This document shows positions 50,509-59,800 of a stretch of 64,000 nt of DNA, one piece after another (the stretch's first letter is position 1; each line of letters begins with the position of its first letter). Position numbers and translations under genes: made by a program. A model generated the notes under the pieces. That model had not been told where the DNA came from, ran no database searches, and worked only from the letters and a program-made list of their open reading frames with translations. Origin of the DNA: Promethearchaeia archaeon (lineage in GTDB: Archaea; Asgardarchaeota; Lokiarchaeia; Sigyniarchaeales; SOKP01). The DNA is taken from assembly GCA_029856155.1 (NCBI GenBank), contig JAHQWL010000072.1:58683-122682 (forward strand), written 5' to 3'.

Positions 50509-50895
50509 ATGGAGTTGGTTAAAATCCAAGATAAAAGAAGTCCATTTTTTATTAATATTGAAGATTCTCCAAAATTCATGCAAATGGAAGGATTAGAAAC
50601 CACAATTCTTACCGGTCTACACGGTGAGAAAATGACAATGGCACTCAATGCCACATTACCAGGTCACACTGTTCCTATGCATTCTCATAAGCATGAGCAA
50701 ATAGGCATAGTATATGGGGGAGAAGCAAATCTTCGAATTGGAGATGAAGAGCGGATTGTAAAAAAAGGAGATTTTTATTGTATACCCTCTAACACACCCC
50801 ACGGAGATAAGTGTATAGGTAATGAACCCTTTATTATGCTTGATATATTTTACCCAATTAGAGATGATTTTCTAAGAAAATTAAAGAACAAATAA
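50509..50895 (+). CDS. Cupin-domain protein
   Basis: PGHTVPMHSHKHEQIGIVYGGEANLRIGDEERIVKKGDFYCIPSNTPHG. Confidence 0.93.
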   Translation: MELVKIQDKRSPFFINIEDSPKFMQMEGLETTILTGLHGEKMTMALNATLPGHTVPMHSHKHEQIGIVYGGEANLRIGDEERIVKKGDFYCIPSNTPHGDKCIGNEPFIMLDIFYPIRDDFLRKLKNK

Positions 50896-50932
50896 AAGCT
50901 TCTAGAATGAATCATTTTATTATAATAAGCAC

Positions 50933-51718
50933 TTAATTCATCTTATTTAAGGCAACTTTGATTGCTTCTCTAAGTTTACTTTTTTCTATTTCAGGACCTA
51001 CCTCTATCATTTCACCATTCACATAAATTCTTCGCTCAATCCCATATTGTTGTAAAACTTTTTGATCAACTGCTGAAAATTCATTAAGAATAACATAATT
51101 TCCGTATTCTGAGATTACTTCTCGAACTCTTTGCGCTTCAATATCACTAGTTAGACAAAATCTATTCCAAAATAAATCAATAACAACTTTCCCTTTGACA
51201 GGTTTAAAATTATAGTGTTCCTCTCTGAAATGAGGAGGTTCAGCACTTCGATTAAATGATTTCCAAAGGATTGCTTCTTCACCCCGTTTTTCTACGACTT
51301 TAAATCCTAATTTTAGAAAAAAGTCTGCTGGCATAAACCAAAAATCCCAAAAATACCCTATAGTTACAATTCCATTTCGATGTTGGTTTTGAGCTTCTTC
51401 TTCAGCAGCTTTTATTAATTTTTTTCCTATTCCTTTTTTCGAAAATTTAGATTGTGAAACTAAACAAGGGAATACCATCAAATCTCTACCTTGAATATTC
51501 CAAGGATTTATTTCAATTGGCATAATGTATAGAAATCCTGCATGAATACCATCTAAAAGAGCAACTTTGACTCTCAAGCCATGTTTTTCCATATTCCTAA
51601 GCCATGAGATACGTCGTAAACAAGATATTTCGCGTTCGGTATTATCCTCATTTACATGAGTACACGTACCAACATAATATTCATCGTCTTTAGTCATATT
51701 TCGAATACTAATTGACAT
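50933..51718 (-). CDS. GNAT N-acetyltransferase with C-terminal YoaP-like domain
   Basis: SQSKFSKKGIGKKLIKAAEEEAQ acetyl-CoA motif; C-terminal VIDLFWNRFCLTSDIEAQRVREVISEYGNYVILNEF thioredoxin-like segment. Confidence 0.8.
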   Translation of the reverse strand: MSISIRNMTKDDEYYVGTCTHVNEDNTEREISCLRRISWLRNMEKHGLRVKVALLDGIHAGFLYIMPIEINPWNIQGRDLMVFPCLVSQSKFSKKGIGKKLIKAAEEEAQNQHRNGIVTIGYFWDFWFMPADFFLKLGFKVVEKRGEEAILWKSFNRSAEPPHFREEHYNFKPVKGKVVIDLFWNRFCLTSDIEAQRVREVISEYGNYVILNEFSAVDQKVLQQYGIERRIYVNGEMIEVGPEIEKSKLREAIKVALNKMN

Positions 51719-51870
51719 TTTTCTTTTTCTCTATCTTAGTCTTAAAATTCATTTTACTCAAGAATAGTGATATTTGAAAAACAAATATACAAGTTAATAT
51801 TTATGTTATTTCCCTTGAAAAGAATATTAGAATTTAATAATAAAAAAAATTTAAATTAAATTTAGTTTAC

Positions 51871-54111
51871 TTAGTGTTTAGTTGGATTCTTCTTAATTTT
51901 AATAAGGATAATCGATATTATGCTTATTAATGCTAGAATGTAGAAAATATTGTACCCTGGGATTCTTGGTCCACTGGGAGAAGGTATTTCAACAGTCACT
52001 TGAATAGAATTTGAAAGTTGATGACCTATCTCATTATAGGCAACGACAACATAATAATAGGTACCGGTACCTAAACCCGAAATTGGGTACTCAAGATCAT
52101 TAATACCTTCATCAATCATAGTCTCAGATCCTGTAAGCGCTGTAATAGGAGTGTTACTTAAAAATATAGAATAATTATCTGCTCCCGCAGAGTCTGTCCA
52201 TAGAAGATCAAAGGCTCCATCTGTGTCCGGGTCATTAGCATTGGAACTTAATATAAAATCACCAGGACGTAGAATTTTAATATATATAGGGAAGTGGTCT
52301 TGGCTTCCAGCAGCACCTGTGATATTATATTCAATATCCCCGATACCATTTTTATCTAAATCCTTACCAGTATAATCATCCCAATAATTACCAATTGAAC
52401 CATTATCCCATTGGTTATTATTTGGATTGCTATCATCTTGAGCATTAATATTATTTCCAACGAAGTAATTTAAATAGAAGAGGTTGTCAGCACAGTTATT
52501 ATCTTCTATAAAAGCTCCTATATTTTTATTATTATAAATGCTATTGTGAGTGAAGGTATTATTATCACAATCATCATTTAAAACTATTCCATTATACTGA
52601 TCAATTGTAGCGTCATTACTTATTTTGTTTTTAATAATGTCATTATCTTTGCATCCTTGCCATAATTCTATACCACATTGAGTGTTATCCTTTATGCTAT
52701 TATTCAAAATTGTATTATTATCACTGTCGTAATAGATTAATAATCCTTTCCTATTATAGCTAAGAGTATTGTTTGAAACAATGTTATTATCACATTCCCA
52801 TTGAAAATAAATCCCATCATTTGAGTTTGTTATTATATTATTCTCTGTAATGTTATTCAAATCACAATTATATAATCGAATTCCATAGCTGTTGCTTTTG
52901 ATAATATTTTTATTAATACTGTTATTAGTACAATAACCATACATCTCTATTCCATAATAGTTATTGTTTATTGTATTATTAGTGAATGAGTTATCATTGC
53001 AGTTATAATACACCTTAATTCCAAACCGAGTGTTATCTTCCATAGTATTGTTCTCAAAAGTATTATCAGAACTATAATATAATCCTAATCCACAGGATCC
53101 ACTTGATAAATTTAAATCAGAGATATAAGAATTGCTACAATTAACTAATAATATTTGCCCTGGATTTGTAAAATTATTCTTATCCAATCCAATTTCGTCA
53201 ACATAATAATAAACAGATTTTCCATTTACTGTATTGTTTGTAGAAATTATATATGAAGAGATACTGGTCAGTCCTCCTTCAATATATACACCACAATTTT
53301 TCATTTCATTTCCAGATAATTTACCATTCGTAGCAAACATTAGATATATCCCATAATAACTACAATCGTTTATTCTATTATTTGTTATAATATTATCATC
53401 ACTATTAACCCAAATTCCATAATAACTAATACCACTAGTTATATTGTTTAATGATATGGTATTTTCATTACTATCCCCAGATAACCTGATTCCGTAAAAA
53501 CATGTCTTAATTTTGTTATAAACAATCGAATTGTTGTTACATTCATCGTACAAAAAGACTCCTGCGTCTGTATTTTGATAGAGTGTATTATTGATTATAG
53601 TATTATTATTGCTGCCTGTCATTAAAAGAATTCCAGCATTTCCATTATCTGAACAGTTATTATTAAAGATCATTCCGTTAGTTACATTAACAAACTTAAT
53701 ACCCCCATCATAATTGTCTGTTCCAGAGTTATAGGCTGTACAGTTAATTATTTTAAAATATTTTTTTGAGTTTCTAATTTCTATGCAATTATCTACTGCG
53801 TTACCATTAATACTAATATTTTTGATTATATAGGGATCATTTTGAAGTCCATTTCCCTCACACCATGGTTCCGATATCGCTTCTGCCCATGTATAATTAC
53901 CACCACCAGTGTCATCAATTATAAATGGTGAAATCTCCCAATATCCTCCCAGTTTCAAGCTTTTTATAGGGTAATCGCCATAATATTCTTGATCCTCAAA
54001 CATTTCAATAGGATTATTAACGTCAATATTTTGAAGAGTATTCAATCCAAAATATAAGGGAATGCATAAAATGAATAAAATTAATAGCTCCTTTTTTTTA
54101 ATTTCTCTCAT
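51871..54111 (-). CDS. Secreted/surface right-handed parallel beta-helix (NosD-like) protein with C-terminal TM anchor
   Basis: N-terminal hydrophobic signal, many NNTIxNNxIxxNxxGIxL repeats, FN3-like segment, C-terminal hydrophobic helix plus Lys. Confidence 0.9.
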   Translation of the reverse strand: MREIKKKELLILFILCIPLYFGLNTLQNIDVNNPIEMFEDQEYYGDYPIKSLKLGGYWEISPFIIDDTGGGNYTWAEAISEPWCEGNGLQNDPYIIKNISINGNAVDNCIEIRNSKKYFKIINCTAYNSGTDNYDGGIKFVNVTNGMIFNNNCSDNGNAGILLMTGSNNNTIINNTLYQNTDAGVFLYDECNNNSIVYNKIKTCFYGIRLSGDSNENTISLNNITSGISYYGIWVNSDDNIITNNRINDCSYYGIYLMFATNGKLSGNEMKNCGVYIEGGLTSISSYIISTNNTVNGKSVYYYVDEIGLDKNNFTNPGQILLVNCSNSYISDLNLSSGSCGLGLYYSSDNTFENNTMEDNTRFGIKVYYNCNDNSFTNNTINNNYYGIEMYGYCTNNSINKNIIKSNSYGIRLYNCDLNNITENNIITNSNDGIYFQWECDNNIVSNNTLSYNRKGLLIYYDSDNNTILNNSIKDNTQCGIELWQGCKDNDIIKNKISNDATIDQYNGIVLNDDCDNNTFTHNSIYNNKNIGAFIEDNNCADNLFYLNYFVGNNINAQDDSNPNNNQWDNGSIGNYWDDYTGKDLDKNGIGDIEYNITGAAGSQDHFPIYIKILRPGDFILSSNANDPDTDGAFDLLWTDSAGADNYSIFLSNTPITALTGSETMIDEGINDLEYPISGLGTGTYYYVVVAYNEIGHQLSNSIQVTVEIPSPSGPRIPGYNIFYILALISIISIILIKIKKNPTKH

Positions 54112-54275
54112 AACTCTCTACTTTTTTAAAAAATTTTTAATAATATACATCACAGCATAAATATTAATAAATATGTTTATTTTAGATTAAAAATGAAAAA
54201 AAACAACATTTCTTTAGTGTTATTAGACCATATCGTAATGATTTCATAACTAATCTAAAAGAAGAAGAAAAAATC

Positions 54276-54497
54276 ATGTCTGATCATTTTCTTTACCTAA
54301 AAGCGCTATTGGAACAGAAAAGATTATATTTAGCGGGTCCAACGTTAATATCCGAAGATCCATTTGGACTTATAATTCTTGAAGCAGAAACAGAACTAGA
54401 AGCGAGAAATTTACTTGAAAATGATCTTTCAGTTAAAGCTGGCATTCAGCAAATAGCAGAATTTAGACCTATACGACTCTCTTTAACGAGAAAATAG
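54276..54497 (+). CDS. YCII-related domain protein (5' end unclear, see findings)
   Basis: HFLYLKALLEQKRLYLAGP...FGLIILEAETELEARNLLENDLSVKAGIQQIAEFRPIRLSL. Confidence 0.82.
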   Translation: MSDHFLYLKALLEQKRLYLAGPTLISEDPFGLIILEAETELEARNLLENDLSVKAGIQQIAEFRPIRLSLTRK

Positions 54498-54635
54498 AGA
54501 TTTTAAAATTAAATAGAAGAATTATTAATCTCATCAGTTTTATGATTATAAAATCACAAACTATTAATTTTTTAGTTCATAATATCAATCACTTAACTTC
54601 ATTAAATTTCATCATTTTTACGAGATGTTCAAACT

Positions 54636-55235
54636 GTGTTTAAACTTTACACCATCGAAGGAAAGATAGAGATACCTCCATTTCTTTTTGGCCAAGAAAA
54701 AGAAATTAGTGCAAGAATCATTCTTTCAGAAGATTATGAGGGTATTATCACACGAGACTATGGGTTTGTTATAGCAGTTGTAGATGTTCTTAATGTGGGA
54801 ATGGGGATAATTATACCTGGCAATGCAAATACCTTCCATGAAGTAGAATTCACAATACTTTCATTCAAACCAACAGTTTCAGAAGTCGTAGAAGGTACCG
54901 TAGTTGAAATTGTTGATTTCGGTTCATTTGTCCGTCTAGGTCCATTGGATGGGTTAGTCCATGTATCTCAGATCTGTGATGATTATATCTCTTACGAACA
55001 AGTTGGAAATCGATTTATTGGCAAAGAAACCGGAAAAATCCTTGAAGTTAATGACCAAGTAAGAGCAAAGATAATTGCAGTTTCTTTAGGTACTGGAAGA
55101 AGCGGGAAACTTGGATTAACAATGAGGCAAAAATTTCTGGGAAAAGATGAGTGGATAGCAGCTGATATTGAAGAAACCTATGCAGAAAAGGAACCAAAAC
55201 AAACAGAGCCAAATAATGAAGATGATATTACATAA
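54636..55235 (+). CDS. rpo7: DNA-directed RNA polymerase subunit E' (Rpo7/Rpb7)
   Basis: GTG start; FGQEKEISARIILSEDYEGIITRDYGFVIAVVDV...VEGTVVEIVDFGSFVRLGPLDGLVHVSQI S1 domain. Confidence 0.95.
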   Translation: MFKLYTIEGKIEIPPFLFGQEKEISARIILSEDYEGIITRDYGFVIAVVDVLNVGMGIIIPGNANTFHEVEFTILSFKPTVSEVVEGTVVEIVDFGSFVRLGPLDGLVHVSQICDDYISYEQVGNRFIGKETGKILEVNDQVRAKIIAVSLGTGRSGKLGLTMRQKFLGKDEWIAADIEETYAEKEPKQTEPNNEDDIT

Positions 55236-55264
55236 TATTAAATTAAAAAGGAGATTGAATAATT

Positions 55265-55453
55265 GTGAAAGAGAAAGCTTGCAAAAATTGTCATTTGATA
55301 ACTAAAAATGAGACAATCTGTCCTAAATGTAAAACACATACTCTAAGCGAAGACTTCACAGGGGAAGTTATAATAATAAATCCTAAAGAATCAAAATTTG
55401 CTGAGTATTTAAAAATCCATTTTCCAGGAAAGTATGCTTTAAGAGTTAGGTAA
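55265..55453 (+). CDS. spt4: Transcription elongation factor Spt4 (RpoE'')
   Basis: GTG start; CKNCHLITKNETICPKC...FTGEVIIINPKESKFAEYLKIHFPGKYALRV. Confidence 0.95.
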   Translation: MKEKACKNCHLITKNETICPKCKTHTLSEDFTGEVIIINPKESKFAEYLKIHFPGKYALRVR

Positions 55454-55522
55454 TTTTTTTTCTATCAATTAAATACTTAGTAAGCCTTTTTAATGTTTAT
55501 TTTATTTAGGATCTTGATATAA

Positions 55523-56110
55523 ATGGATAATAATTTAGGAATTCCTCAAGATAAAAGGCATTTATTTGCAGAACCATTAGATATTTTAATAGCAGGTTCA
55601 AGAGAGGAAACAATAATTCAAGTAGAAAACATTATTAGAGATAATTTAGAGTCTGGAGTTGCAATAAACTTCTATATAGTTGGAGATATTGTTGCGAAAG
55701 ATTTTTTATCTAACCAATTTCTAAGGAATTTTATTAAAATTTGCATAATTGATGAAAAAACACAAAGAAGTCATTTAAAATTAGAATTTGAGGAATTTTT
55801 TGAACATACTATTGAGTTTAAAAATCCAGAGGGAACAATAAATAAAGAATGCTGGAAACTCTTTAGAGAGGTTATCACTTCTGGGAAAAAAACATTAATT
55901 AAAATAATTGAAGGAGAAGAAGATTTATTGATACTCCCCCTTGTACTTGAAATTCCAATATTGAAAGATGTGAAAAATTTTGCTTTCTATGGTCAACCAC
56001 CTATAACTGATTTAAAGTATCAAATTCCTGAAGGAATTGTAATTGTCGATGTTGATATAAATATTCAAGAAAAAGTCAAAAAAGTAATATCAATAATGGA
56101 AGAGTTCTAA
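55523..56110 (+). CDS. GTP-dependent dephospho-CoA kinase (DUF359)
   Basis: YIVGDIVAKDFL, IIDEKTQRS, FKNPEGTI, IEGEEDLLILPLVLEIP, FYGQPP; sits in the rpo7-spt4-S24e context. Confidence 0.88.
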   Translation: MDNNLGIPQDKRHLFAEPLDILIAGSREETIIQVENIIRDNLESGVAINFYIVGDIVAKDFLSNQFLRNFIKICIIDEKTQRSHLKLEFEEFFEHTIEFKNPEGTINKECWKLFREVITSGKKTLIKIIEGEEDLLILPLVLEIPILKDVKNFAFYGQPPITDLKYQIPEGIVIVDVDINIQEKVKKVISIMEEF

Positions 56111-56219
56111 AGATTTAACTTTCACTTAAAAGAAAAAGCAAAATTTTATTTTTTATCTATTCTTTTGAATGTTATATTTTAGTAAAAATCTTCAATAAAT
56201 AAATACTACTGCTAGAAAG

Positions 56220-56567
56220 ATGTCGTTAAACATTGAAATAACCGAAGAGAAGAAAAATCCTCTTATTGAACGAACAGAATTAACCTTTAGAATTGATAAT
56301 TTTGGAGTAAGTACTCCAAATAGATTAGAAGTAAAGAAGAAAATAGCCGCACTACAAGGAAGCGATGAAAAATTAACAATAATCGTAAATCTTAAAACCC
56401 GTTTTGGAGCATCTTATACTATTGGGAAAGCATATATCTATAGTAACGCTAAAGAGCTTCAATATTACACCCCATTCCATATTCAAGTACGAAATCTTGA
56501 AAAAGATAAAAGAACTGAAATATACCAACTGAAAAAAAGAAAAGAAAGTTATAAACATCTATTTTAA
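56220..56567 (+). CDS. rps24e: 30S ribosomal protein S24e
   Basis: NPLIERTELTFRI...LKTRFGASYTIGKAYIY. Confidence 0.95.
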   Translation: MSLNIEITEEKKNPLIERTELTFRIDNFGVSTPNRLEVKKKIAALQGSDEKLTIIVNLKTRFGASYTIGKAYIYSNAKELQYYTPFHIQVRNLEKDKRTEIYQLKKRKESYKHLF

Positions 56568-56597
56568 TATTAATTATAATAAAAATCTAAGATTAAA

Positions 56598-56804
56598 ATG
56601 AATTCCTCAAATTATTATAAACTCGAAGGAGATAAATTAGTAAGAACTCATAGAGCATGTGCTAAGTGCGGGCCTTCTTATTTCCTTGCTGATCACTATG
56701 ATAGATCTTCATGTGGGAAATGTGGTTATACGGTATTCAAAAGAAAAGGAGCTGCTAAAAGTAAAGCTATTCGACGAACTCCCAGAAAACGTCAAAAAGC
56801 ATAA
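56598..56804 (+). CDS. rps27ae: 30S ribosomal protein S27ae
   Basis: CAKCGPSYFLADHYDRSSCGKCGYTVFKRK zinc ribbon. Confidence 0.95.
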   Translation: MNSSNYYKLEGDKLVRTHRACAKCGPSYFLADHYDRSSCGKCGYTVFKRKGAAKSKAIRRTPRKRQKA

Positions 56805-56919
56805 AAATAATATTAGTTAGACTTTAGATACTTTATTTGATTGAAATAATAAATCTATGTTATTTCTTTATATTCAAGTCTCTTTTTCACTTTAAAAGTT
56901 AATCATCTGAATTAAAAAT

Positions 56920-57936
56920 TTGGCGAAATTTATGAAAAAGATGTGTTTAGGCATTGAATCTACTGCACATACATTTTCAGCAGGAATTCTCGATTTTGAT
57001 GGAAATGTTTACAGTTTAATAAATGATATCTTTATACCTGAAGAGGGAGGGCTTCATCCTGCCTTAGTCAGAGAACAACATTTAAATAACTTTATGAGGG
57101 TTATAAATAAAGCCCTTACTGAAGCTAATATTTCTGTAAAAAACATTACTTTAATTTCCTTTAGTCAAAGCCCTGGTTTAGGACCTGTTTTAAAAATTGG
57201 AGCTTGGGTTGCCCGTATCTTAAGCCAAATTTTAGAAATTCCAATAATAGGAGTAAATCATTGTATTGGACATATAGAAATTGGACGTTTAAAATGTAAT
57301 ATTGAAGATCCACTCACTCTATACGTTTCAGGGGGAAATACAATAGTTAGTGCGTTTGAATCAAAAAGATATCAAATATTTGGTGAGACTTTAGATTTAG
57401 CTTTAGGTAATATGATTGATTCTTTTGCGCGAGATGCGGGATTACAACATCCGGGGGGTCCAAAAATTGAAAATATAGCTTTACGTTCAAAAAATTTTAT
57501 TCCATTACCATATATTGTAAAAGGAATGGATTTATCTTTCTCTGGGTTATATACAGCAGCAAAAAATCTGCTCCAATCTGATGAATTCAATAAAAAGTAT
57601 AATTTAAATGATCTAGCCTATTCTTTACAAGAAACTGCTTTTGGAATGCTAAGTGAAGTTACTGAAAGGGCTTTAGCTCATACTGAAAAAAAAGAAGTTC
57701 TTCTTACTGGAGGAGTCGCAGCAAATAAAAGATTACAATCTATGATAGAAGATATCAGTAAAGAGCATGATGCTAGGTTTGAAGTTGTACCCTCAAAATA
57801 TGCAGGTGATAATGGTGCAATGATTGGATGGGCGGGAATATTAAGATATAAAGCAGAAGGAGGATTTAATATTTCTGAAACAATTATTAAACCTAAAGAA
57901 AGAATGGATCAGATAACAATTCCTTGGAGGTCTTAA
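56920..57936 (+). CDS. kae1: KEOPS subunit Kae1 (tRNA t6A synthesis)
   Basis: TTG start; LGIESTAHTFSAGI, VREQHLNNF, NHCIGHIEIG, LYVSGGNT, LTGGVAANKRL, DNGAMIGWAG. Confidence 0.97.
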   Translation: MAKFMKKMCLGIESTAHTFSAGILDFDGNVYSLINDIFIPEEGGLHPALVREQHLNNFMRVINKALTEANISVKNITLISFSQSPGLGPVLKIGAWVARILSQILEIPIIGVNHCIGHIEIGRLKCNIEDPLTLYVSGGNTIVSAFESKRYQIFGETLDLALGNMIDSFARDAGLQHPGGPKIENIALRSKNFIPLPYIVKGMDLSFSGLYTAAKNLLQSDEFNKKYNLNDLAYSLQETAFGMLSEVTERALAHTEKKEVLLTGGVAANKRLQSMIEDISKEHDARFEVVPSKYAGDNGAMIGWAGILRYKAEGGFNISETIIKPKERMDQITIPWRS

Positions 57937-57942
57937 GAGAAA

Positions 57943-58617
57943 TTGAGCTCGGATGTGAAAAAAGAAAAAATAATTAGAAAAGGTGCTGAGGCTAGTCTTT
58001 ATTATGGACATTGGTTTGGTAAAGAAGTGATATTTAAGTATAGAATTCCAAAGAAATACCGTATAGAGGAATTGGATAAGAGAATTAGAACTGAAAGAAC
58101 CTTAAATGAAGCTCGAGCTTTGATTAAAGTAAAAAATTATGGAATAAATGTTCCACAAGTATTTGAAATTGACTCAACTAATTCCACAATCATTATGAAG
58201 TATATACAAGGGGATAAACTAAAAGATGTCTTGTCTGATTTAGATATTGAACAAAAGAATAAATATTTCAATGAAATAGGTAGAATTATAGCAACTTTAC
58301 ATAAAAATGGGCATATTCATGGAGATATAACTACAAGTAATATTATATTAACTTCAAATAAAGACATTTTTCTCATTGATTTTGGCCTACATGCATATTC
58401 TGATACGATAGAAGATAAAAGTGTTGATCTACATCTTCTTAAAAGGGTTTTGATTTCTTCTCATGGGAAAGATTATGAATGTTGTTTTACTGCGTTTCTT
58501 AACGGGTATAAATCAGAATATGTTAAAGCGGGATTATCCGAATATGATGAGATCATTAAGAATATTGGAGCAATCGAAACCAGAGGGAGATATATAAAAT
58601 CGGATCAAAGAACATAA
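57943..58617 (+). CDS. bud32: KEOPS subunit Bud32 kinase
   Basis: RKGAEASLY, YRIEELDKRIRTERTLNEARAL, HGDITTSNIIL, LIDFGLHAYSDTIEDKSVDLHLLKR. Confidence 0.96.
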   Translation: MSSDVKKEKIIRKGAEASLYYGHWFGKEVIFKYRIPKKYRIEELDKRIRTERTLNEARALIKVKNYGINVPQVFEIDSTNSTIIMKYIQGDKLKDVLSDLDIEQKNKYFNEIGRIIATLHKNGHIHGDITTSNIILTSNKDIFLIDFGLHAYSDTIEDKSVDLHLLKRVLISSHGKDYECCFTAFLNGYKSEYVKAGLSEYDEIIKNIGAIETRGRYIKSDQRT

Positions 58618-58913
58618 GAATATTTGATCTAACATCCTAATAGCTTTAAAGGAGATTTTATGAATGTAGTAAAATATTTTCAACCAAACTATTAATATGT
58701 ATTAATTTGTTTCATCTACATAATTAAACAATCAAAATTTTGTATATTGCTTTAAATACCCCACCAACTTTATATAGAGAAATAACTTATAATATTATAT
58801 TGGAAAAGAGTGAATAAAATTTAAGGGCAAAGAATATAACTGCTTTCTATTTCACTTTTATCATCTGAAATAAGAGAATTTTAGAAACAGAAATTTGTTG
58901 AGTTAGTACCGCC

Positions 58914-59123
58914 GTGACAGATACCGATAAAGAGAAAAAAAAGAAGAAAATGGTAAATATAACCATTAATTTACCCGGGATTTATGATGAAAATATTAAG
59001 AAATTAATCGGTATGAAGATTGTGGCCAGTCGTTCTGCAGCAATTCGCACGGCTCTAAGAGATTTTCTTCACAATGAATATAATAACCTTAAATTATTAG
59101 GTTTTTTTGAAGAGGGATCCTAA
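58914..59123 (+). CDS. Ribbon-helix-helix (CopG-like) regulator
   Basis: GTG start; MVNITINLPGIYDENIKKLIGMKIVASRSAAIRTALRDFLHNE. Confidence 0.85.
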   Translation: MTDTDKEKKKKKMVNITINLPGIYDENIKKLIGMKIVASRSAAIRTALRDFLHNEYNNLKLLGFFEEGS

Positions 59124-59214
59124 AAAATATATTAAGATTCATTATAACTCCACGTCAAAATTTAATATAATAATTTACTTACTTTTACTATATTATCCTT
59201 ATTCCTTAAAGACA

Positions 59215-59799
59215 ATGTTAATATATTCAGTAACTGAGAATGGTGCTCTAAGAAAGATAAATAAAGTGGATTTTAATGAAAATAAAGTTTATCTAATCGA
59301 TGATATTAAGATAGTATACATTTGGTTAGGCCAAAAAGCTTCCAAAAAAAAGAAAAATTATGGCATAAATCGAGCAGAAAAGATCAAGAAAGAACGAGAG
59401 AAACCCGTGAAAATTCAAATTATCAATCAAAATCAAGAATATGGCTCATTTTTGGCAATAAAAGATATTTTGAAAAAGGGTTTAACACCAGATAATAATG
59501 AGAGGCGACCGGAATTAAAAATAAAATTCGAGAAAACAATTGAACTTATTGAAGCTGGAATAGATCCTGATTTTGAAGCTGAAATCACTCTAAGCGCTCA
59601 CGAACTTGCTCAAAAAAACCACTCATATGATGATTTAGCACGAACTCTAGCAATATTGCAATTGTCCTTTTTAAAGGGAGAAGCATCAGAAAACGAAATT
59701 AAAGCAAAAACTGAGGAAATAATTAAATCTTCCTCAACATATGAGGAGCTTTGTTGGTTAATCGCTGAATTAAGTAAATTATTAGTAAAAAAATCTTAA
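59215..59799 (+). CDS. Single gelsolin-like domain protein with C-terminal helical region
   Basis: In-frame Met at 59215; KVYLIDDIKIVYIWLGQKASKKKKNYGINRAEKI matches the gelsolin-repeat pattern (...xFxLDxxxxxYxWxGxxASxxEK...A). Confidence 0.75.
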   Translation: MLIYSVTENGALRKINKVDFNENKVYLIDDIKIVYIWLGQKASKKKKNYGINRAEKIKKEREKPVKIQIINQNQEYGSFLAIKDILKKGLTPDNNERRPELKIKFEKTIELIEAGIDPDFEAEITLSAHELAQKNHSYDDLARTLAILQLSFLKGEASENEIKAKTEEIIKSSSTYEELCWLIAELSKLLVKKS

Positions 59800-59800
59800 A

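Noticed and set aside
53000-53900. Apparent DNA repeats (attattatta, possible array)
   Set aside because: Explained by Asn/Ile codons of the beta-helix repeats; spacing and sequence are not CRISPR-like.
58620-58913. Possible ncRNA or regulatory leader between bud32 and the RHH gene
   Set aside because: Contains TATA-like stretches and a short ORF (MNVVKYFQPNY*), but nothing structured enough to call by eye.
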